This document shows positions 6,487-8,955 of a stretch of DNA of 8,955 nucleotides, one piece after another (positions within the stretch are counted from its first letter, which is position 1; the number at the start of each line of letters is the position of its first letter). Location of the stretch: assembly GCA_947624915.1 (NCBI GenBank), contig CANQMF010000038.1:1-8955 (forward strand), in the 5' to 3' direction. Both the position numbers and the translations under genes were made by a program. The notes below the pieces were generated by a model. The model did not search any database and was not told the DNA's origin. It saw only the letters and a program-made list of their open reading frames with translations. This DNA is from an uncultured Bacilli bacterium (GTDB taxonomy: Bacteria; Bacillota_I; Bacilli_A; RF39; UBA660).

Positions 6487-7260
6487 ATGATAGATGAATA
6501 CATTACAAAAACAAAGTTAGCCATTACGGAGGGTTTAAAGAAAGTAAAAAAAGGATTGTTAGATAAGAATACATATTATAAGGTGTTGGAGGTATACTTT
6601 AATAATATGTATGAGTTTGTTGCTGAAAAGATTGATACAATTGATGATAATGTTTTGGCACAAATATTTAGTTTAGAGAATAGCCTTGACGATTTCATAG
6701 TTGATTTTGAAACAAAAGTTGATCCGCCATATGAGTCACAAAGTAGTGATGACTATTTATTAGAAACTATTGTTTATTTTACACGTAAGCAGTTAAGAAT
6801 ATGTAATTCGGTTGATTTAACTAGCGATAGTTTACGTAAATATGATTCTATAGCTAACAAGTATGTTAATGATATGTGTGAACGTTTAGGTTTAGCTTGT
6901 TATAGTTTTAATGTGGCCCGTATGTTTGGTATCCCTAAAAATCATTATATTGCAATAGTTAATGTTAATAATCACTTCTATTTAATAGATACAACTTATC
7001 AGCAGTATTTCTTGGTTGGTCATAACTTTAGTGAACGCTATTTACGAAAAGGAACTAATATTGTGACAAAAGAAGTTGGAACTCGTATATTGAATATTAA
7101 TAAAGAGGGAGCGATAGCATTATTAACAAAGGGTTATGTTGATACTGATGATCAAATGTTTGAAGATTATTTTTCTACTATGCTTGAACAATTTAATAAG
7201 TTACCTTATACTAAAGAAGAATATTTACAAATGGTGACAAAAAGTAAAAAAAGAAAATAA
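6487..7260 (+). CDS. Uncharacterised protein, possibly degenerate transglutaminase-like fold
   Basis: This 257-residue protein has no signal peptide or membrane segment and is probably cytoplasmic. Residues 1-100 are helical and acidic and resemble nothing I know. The core at about 105-180 reads SVDLTSDSLRKYDSIANKY, later KNHYIAIVNV (151-160) and HFYLIDTTYQQYF (163-175). His153 followed 15 residues later by Asp168 in a strand-rich LIDTTY context matches the His-Asp half of transglutaminase or papain-like enzymes. The nucleophilic Cys expected about 35 residues before the His is not there; position 118 is Tyr in RKYDS, where I recall a Cys in similar proteins. Cys108, Cys131 and Cys138 are nearby but poorly placed. 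It may therefore be a non-catalytic binding protein. The start at 6487 follows AGAGGTG (6476-6482), which overlaps the stop of the SEDS gene, so translation is probably coupled. The C-terminal KSKKRK is strongly basic. Function unknown; the link to cell-wall synthesis is inferred only from operon position. Confidence 0.6.
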   Translation: MIDEYITKTKLAITEGLKKVKKGLLDKNTYYKVLEVYFNNMYEFVAEKIDTIDDNVLAQIFSLENSLDDFIVDFETKVDPPYESQSSDDYLLETIVYFTRKQLRICNSVDLTSDSLRKYDSIANKYVNDMCERLGLACYSFNVARMFGIPKNHYIAIVNVNNHFYLIDTTYQQYFLVGHNFSERYLRKGTNIVTKEVGTRILNINKEGAIALLTKGYVDTDDQMFEDYFSTMLEQFNKLPYTKEEYLQMVTKSKKRK

Positions 7261-7264
7261 ATAC

Positions 7265-7293
7265 TTGATTATCACATAAAAATAGTGTATATT
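7265..7293 (+). promoter_or_regulatory. Promoter of rpsO
   Basis: TTGATT (7265-7270) and TATATT (7288-7293) are separated by exactly 17 bases, with TG immediately before the -10 box. Transcription would start near 7300, giving a leader of about 74 bases. It lies just five bases after the preceding stop codon, and I see no terminator between, so rpsO may also receive read-through from the SEDS operon. Confidence 0.6.
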
Positions 7294-7299
7294 ATACCT

Positions 7300-7373
7300 G
7301 TACTTATTCTTGGATGTGAGACGCTCCAACTCCATCTAGGTTTAAAGCGGATGATAGAGAAAGGAGAATTTAT
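7300..7373 (+). promoter_or_regulatory. Structured rpsO leader, candidate S15 autoregulatory RNA
   Basis: The untranslated leader can fold in two mutually exclusive ways. CATCT (7333-7337) can pair with GGATG at 7312-7316 (extendable to 7 bp as TTGGATG/CATCTAG) or with the identical GGATG at 7349-7353. CGCT (7322-7325) can also pair with AGCG (7346-7349). Both GGATG pairings contain a G-U pair next to a G-C pair, the motif S15 recognises in 16S rRNA helix 22 and in several known rpsO leaders. CTCC at 7324-7327 and 7330-7333 could mask the GGAG of the ribosome binding site (7363-7366). S15 feedback repression of its own translation is well known in Bacillota and Proteobacteria; its presence here is inference from the sequence. 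Confidence 0.5.
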
Positions 7374-7643
7374 ATGGCTTTAACTAAAGAAAAGAAGGCA
7401 GAAATAGTTAAAAAGTTTGGTAAAGATGAAAACGATACCGGCGCTATTGAAGTGCAAATTGCTATTTTAACAGAAGAAATTAATTCTTTGATTGAACATT
7501 TTAATGAACATAAGCATGATTATCATTCAAAGAGAGGACTTCTTCAAAAAGTTGGTAAAAGAAGAAGCTTGCTTAATTATTTAATCAAGAACGATGTTAC
7601 AAGATATCGTGCTATTGTTAAAGAATTAGGTTTAAGAAAATAA
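7374..7643 (+). CDS. rpsO: 30S ribosomal protein S15
   Basis: This 89-residue protein matches bacterial S15 over its whole length: [16 protein letters not shown] in the first half, then [23 protein letters not shown] and the C-terminal [14 protein letters not shown]15 binds the three-way junction of helices 20, 21 and 22 of 16S rRNA early in 30S assembly and contacts 23S rRNA in an inter-subunit bridge. The residues that contact RNA (the Thr/Gly/Gln region near the N terminus, the His-Asp-x-His segment and the RRS basic patch) are all retained. DTGAIE replaces the commoner DTGSPE. The ribosome binding site AAAGGAG (7360-7366) is seven bases from the ATG. The gene has its own promoter and structured leader and is followed by pnp, the arrangement seen in very many bacteria. 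Confidence 0.97.
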   Translation: MALTKEKKAEIVKKFGKDENDTGAIEVQIAILTEEINSLIEHFNEHKHDYHSKRGLLQKVGKRRSLLNYLIKNDVTRYRAIVKELGLRK

Positions 7644-7661
7644 AAAATAAATGGAAAAAAC

Positions 7662-7687
7662 AAAGACACTCTTTTTTGAGTGTCTTT
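7662..7687 (+). terminator. Hairpin between rpsO and pnp
   Basis: AAAGACACTC (7662-7671) and GAGTGTCTTT (7678-7687) form a perfect 10-bp stem around a loop of six T residues. In the forward direction only the three T residues of the stem precede AATATA, so termination should be partial, letting some transcripts continue into pnp. On the minus strand the stem is followed by a T-rich run, so it could terminate there too. It may alternatively be a processing site, since in Escherichia coli the rpsO-pnp junction is cut by RNase III. Confidence 0.6.
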
Positions 7688-7712
7688 AATATAGAATAGG
7701 TAAGGAGGAAGC

Positions 7713-8955
7713 ATGAAAAAAGTTTATGAATTAGATTTCAGGGGGAGAAAATTAGTTGTTGAACATGGTGAGCTAGCTAAACAAGCACATGGTGCTGTTT
7801 TGATAAGATACGGTGATACAGTAATATTGAGTACTGTTGTTGTCAGTAAGACAGCTAATGTTTTATCTGATTTTTTCCCATTAATGGTTTTATATCAAGA
7901 AAAACTATATTCAGTAGGTAAAATTCCAGGCGGCTTTATTAAAAGAGAAGGTCGTCCGACTGAGTCAGCTACTTTAGCGGCTAGGATGATTGATCGACCA
8001 ATGCGACCATTGTTCCCTGAAAATTTTAGAAATGAAGTACAAATTGTCAATACTGTTTTAAGTGTTGACCCTGATAATGCACCTGAGATGGCAGCTATGT
8101 TTGGTTCATCACTTGCTACTAGTATTTCAAAAGTACCATTTGATGGCCCAATTGCTGGTGTAAAAGTTGGACGCGTTAATGGAGAGTTTATTATTAACCC
8201 AACGGTTGAACAAGCAGAAATATCCGATATCGATTTAACTGTAGCTGGCACTAAAGATGCTATTAATATGGTAGAGGCTGGAGCTAAACAAGTAAGTGAA
8301 GAAGATATGTTAGATGCTTTAATGTTTGGTCATGAAGCTATTAAAGAATTGATAGCTTTTGAAGAGAAAATTATTGCTGATATTGGTGAAGAAAAGATGG
8401 AATATGAAGTTCTTGAAATAAGTGATGAACTTAAATCTGAAATTAGGGATTTATGCGCTTCAGAACTTGATGCAGCTCTTCGTATTAAAGGTAAGTTAGA
8501 AAAATATGCCGCTATTGATGCTTGTAAGGAAAAAGTGGTAGCTAAATATGAAGAAGAAAATAATACATTAGATGAAGAAGAATTGAATCAATTACTAACG
8601 AAAGTTAAACTAGTTTTAGAAGAGATAGAGTATGATTTATTTAGATCAATTGTTGTTAAGGAACATATCAGGGCAGACGGAAGAACAATGACTGAGATAA
8701 GATCACTTTCAACCGATATTGATTTATTACCTCGTACGCATGGATCCGCTTTGTTTACAAGAGGCGAAACACAAAGCTTAAGTGTTACTACTTTAGGTGC
8801 TTTAGGTGAACATCAAATTTTAGATGGTTTAGACTTGGAAACAGAAAAAAGATTTATGTTACATTATAATTTCCCTCAATTCAGTGTTGGTGAAACAGGT
8901 CGCTATGGTGCCCCAGGTAGAAGAGAAATTGGTCATGGTGCTTTAGGTGAACGAG
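7713..8955 (+). CDS. pnp: Polyribonucleotide nucleotidyltransferase (PNPase), 3' end beyond window
   Basis: The frame from ATG 7713 stays open to the window edge, giving 414 of the roughly 700-750 residues usual for PNPase. PNPase degrades RNA 3' to 5' by phosphorolysis and can also add tails; it is cytoplasmic, trimeric and often part of the degradosome. Residues 4-145 are the first RNase PH domain with [14 protein letters not shown] (69-82) and [11 protein letters not shown]. An alpha-helical linker of charged residues fills about 200-315. The second RNase PH domain begins at RADGRT (320-325) and includes LFTRGETQ (347-354) and a final stretch from [13 protein letters not shown] (387-399) to GHGALGER (407-414). 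The remaining catalytic acids and the KH and S1 RNA-binding domains lie outside the window. The start follows AAGGAGG (7702-7708), a near-perfect ribosome binding site with tight four-base spacing. The upstream hairpin may limit read-through from rpsO or serve RNA processing. Confidence 0.97.
   Translation, partial: MKKVYELDFRGRKLVVEHGELAKQAHGAVLIRYGDTVILSTVVVSKTANVLSDFFPLMVLYQEKLYSVGKIPGGFIKREGRPTESATLAARMIDRPMRPLFPENFRNEVQIVNTVLSVDPDNAPEMAAMFGSSLATSISKVPFDGPIAGVKVGRVNGEFIINPTVEQAEISDIDLTVAGTKDAINMVEAGAKQVSEEDMLDALMFGHEAIKELIAFEEKIIADIGEEKMEYEVLEISDELKSEIRDLCASELDAALRIKGKLEKYAAIDACKEKVVAKYEEENNTLDEEELNQLLTKVKLVLEEIEYDLFRSIVVKEHIRADGRTMTEIRSLSTDIDLLPRTHGSALFTRGETQSLSVTTLGALGEHQILDGLDLETEKRFMLHYNFPQFSVGETGRYGAPGRREIGHGALGER

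Noticed and set aside
7895..8251. 118-codon open frame on the minus strand
   Set aside because: It lies wholly within pnp, whose plus-strand product is unmistakable. The antisense frame has no ribosome binding site and no recognisable family.
1..8955. CRISPR arrays, tRNA or rRNA genes, insertion-sequence ends, a replication origin
   Set aside because: No regularly spaced repeats, no cloverleaf or rRNA-like conserved stretches, no terminal inverted repeats with a transposase and no cluster of DnaA-box-like sites were visible on reading both strands.

Overview
This is a window from a very AT-rich, low-GC Gram-positive genome that uses the standard genetic code: TGG encodes Trp, the genes stop at TAA or TAG, and I saw no in-frame TGA. 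Shine-Dalgarno sites are strong. The rpsO-pnp pair and the SEDS protein carrying a Cys-bracketed loop suggest a Bacillota member near the uncultured Bacilli / Mollicutes-related lineages. The lineage call is inference from composition and remembered family features, not a database match.

The window has two parts. The left part (1 to about 4975) looks accessory and rearranged. It holds the last codons of an unidentified gene, a Nudix hydrolase gene cut off after 50 codons on the minus strand, a monocistronic HelD-like UvrD-family ATPase with its own promoter and terminator, a probable small gene that begins with ATA, a 675-residue large serine recombinase, and a nine-codon remnant of a Tyr/Gly-rich small protein just beyond the recombinase. 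Arg codons here are almost all AGA/AGG, and ATA is common for Ile.

The right part (5281 to the end) looks like core chromosome, with many CGT/CGA/CGC Arg codons. A SEDS-family (FtsW/RodA) cell-wall polymerase is translationally coupled to a 257-residue protein that resembles a degenerate transglutaminase-like fold. Then come rpsO (ribosomal protein S15), with its own promoter and a structured leader, and pnp (polynucleotide phosphorylase), which runs off the window. A 10-bp hairpin separates rpsO from pnp.

The most unusual points are a roughly 150-residue, apparently beta-rich insertion inside the recombinase domain of the integrase, the small gene with a well-placed ribosome binding site but an ATA start codon, the decapitated small gene that may mark the recombinase attachment junction, and an rpsO leader with two mutually exclusive pairings that both present the G-U/G-C motif known for S15 binding.
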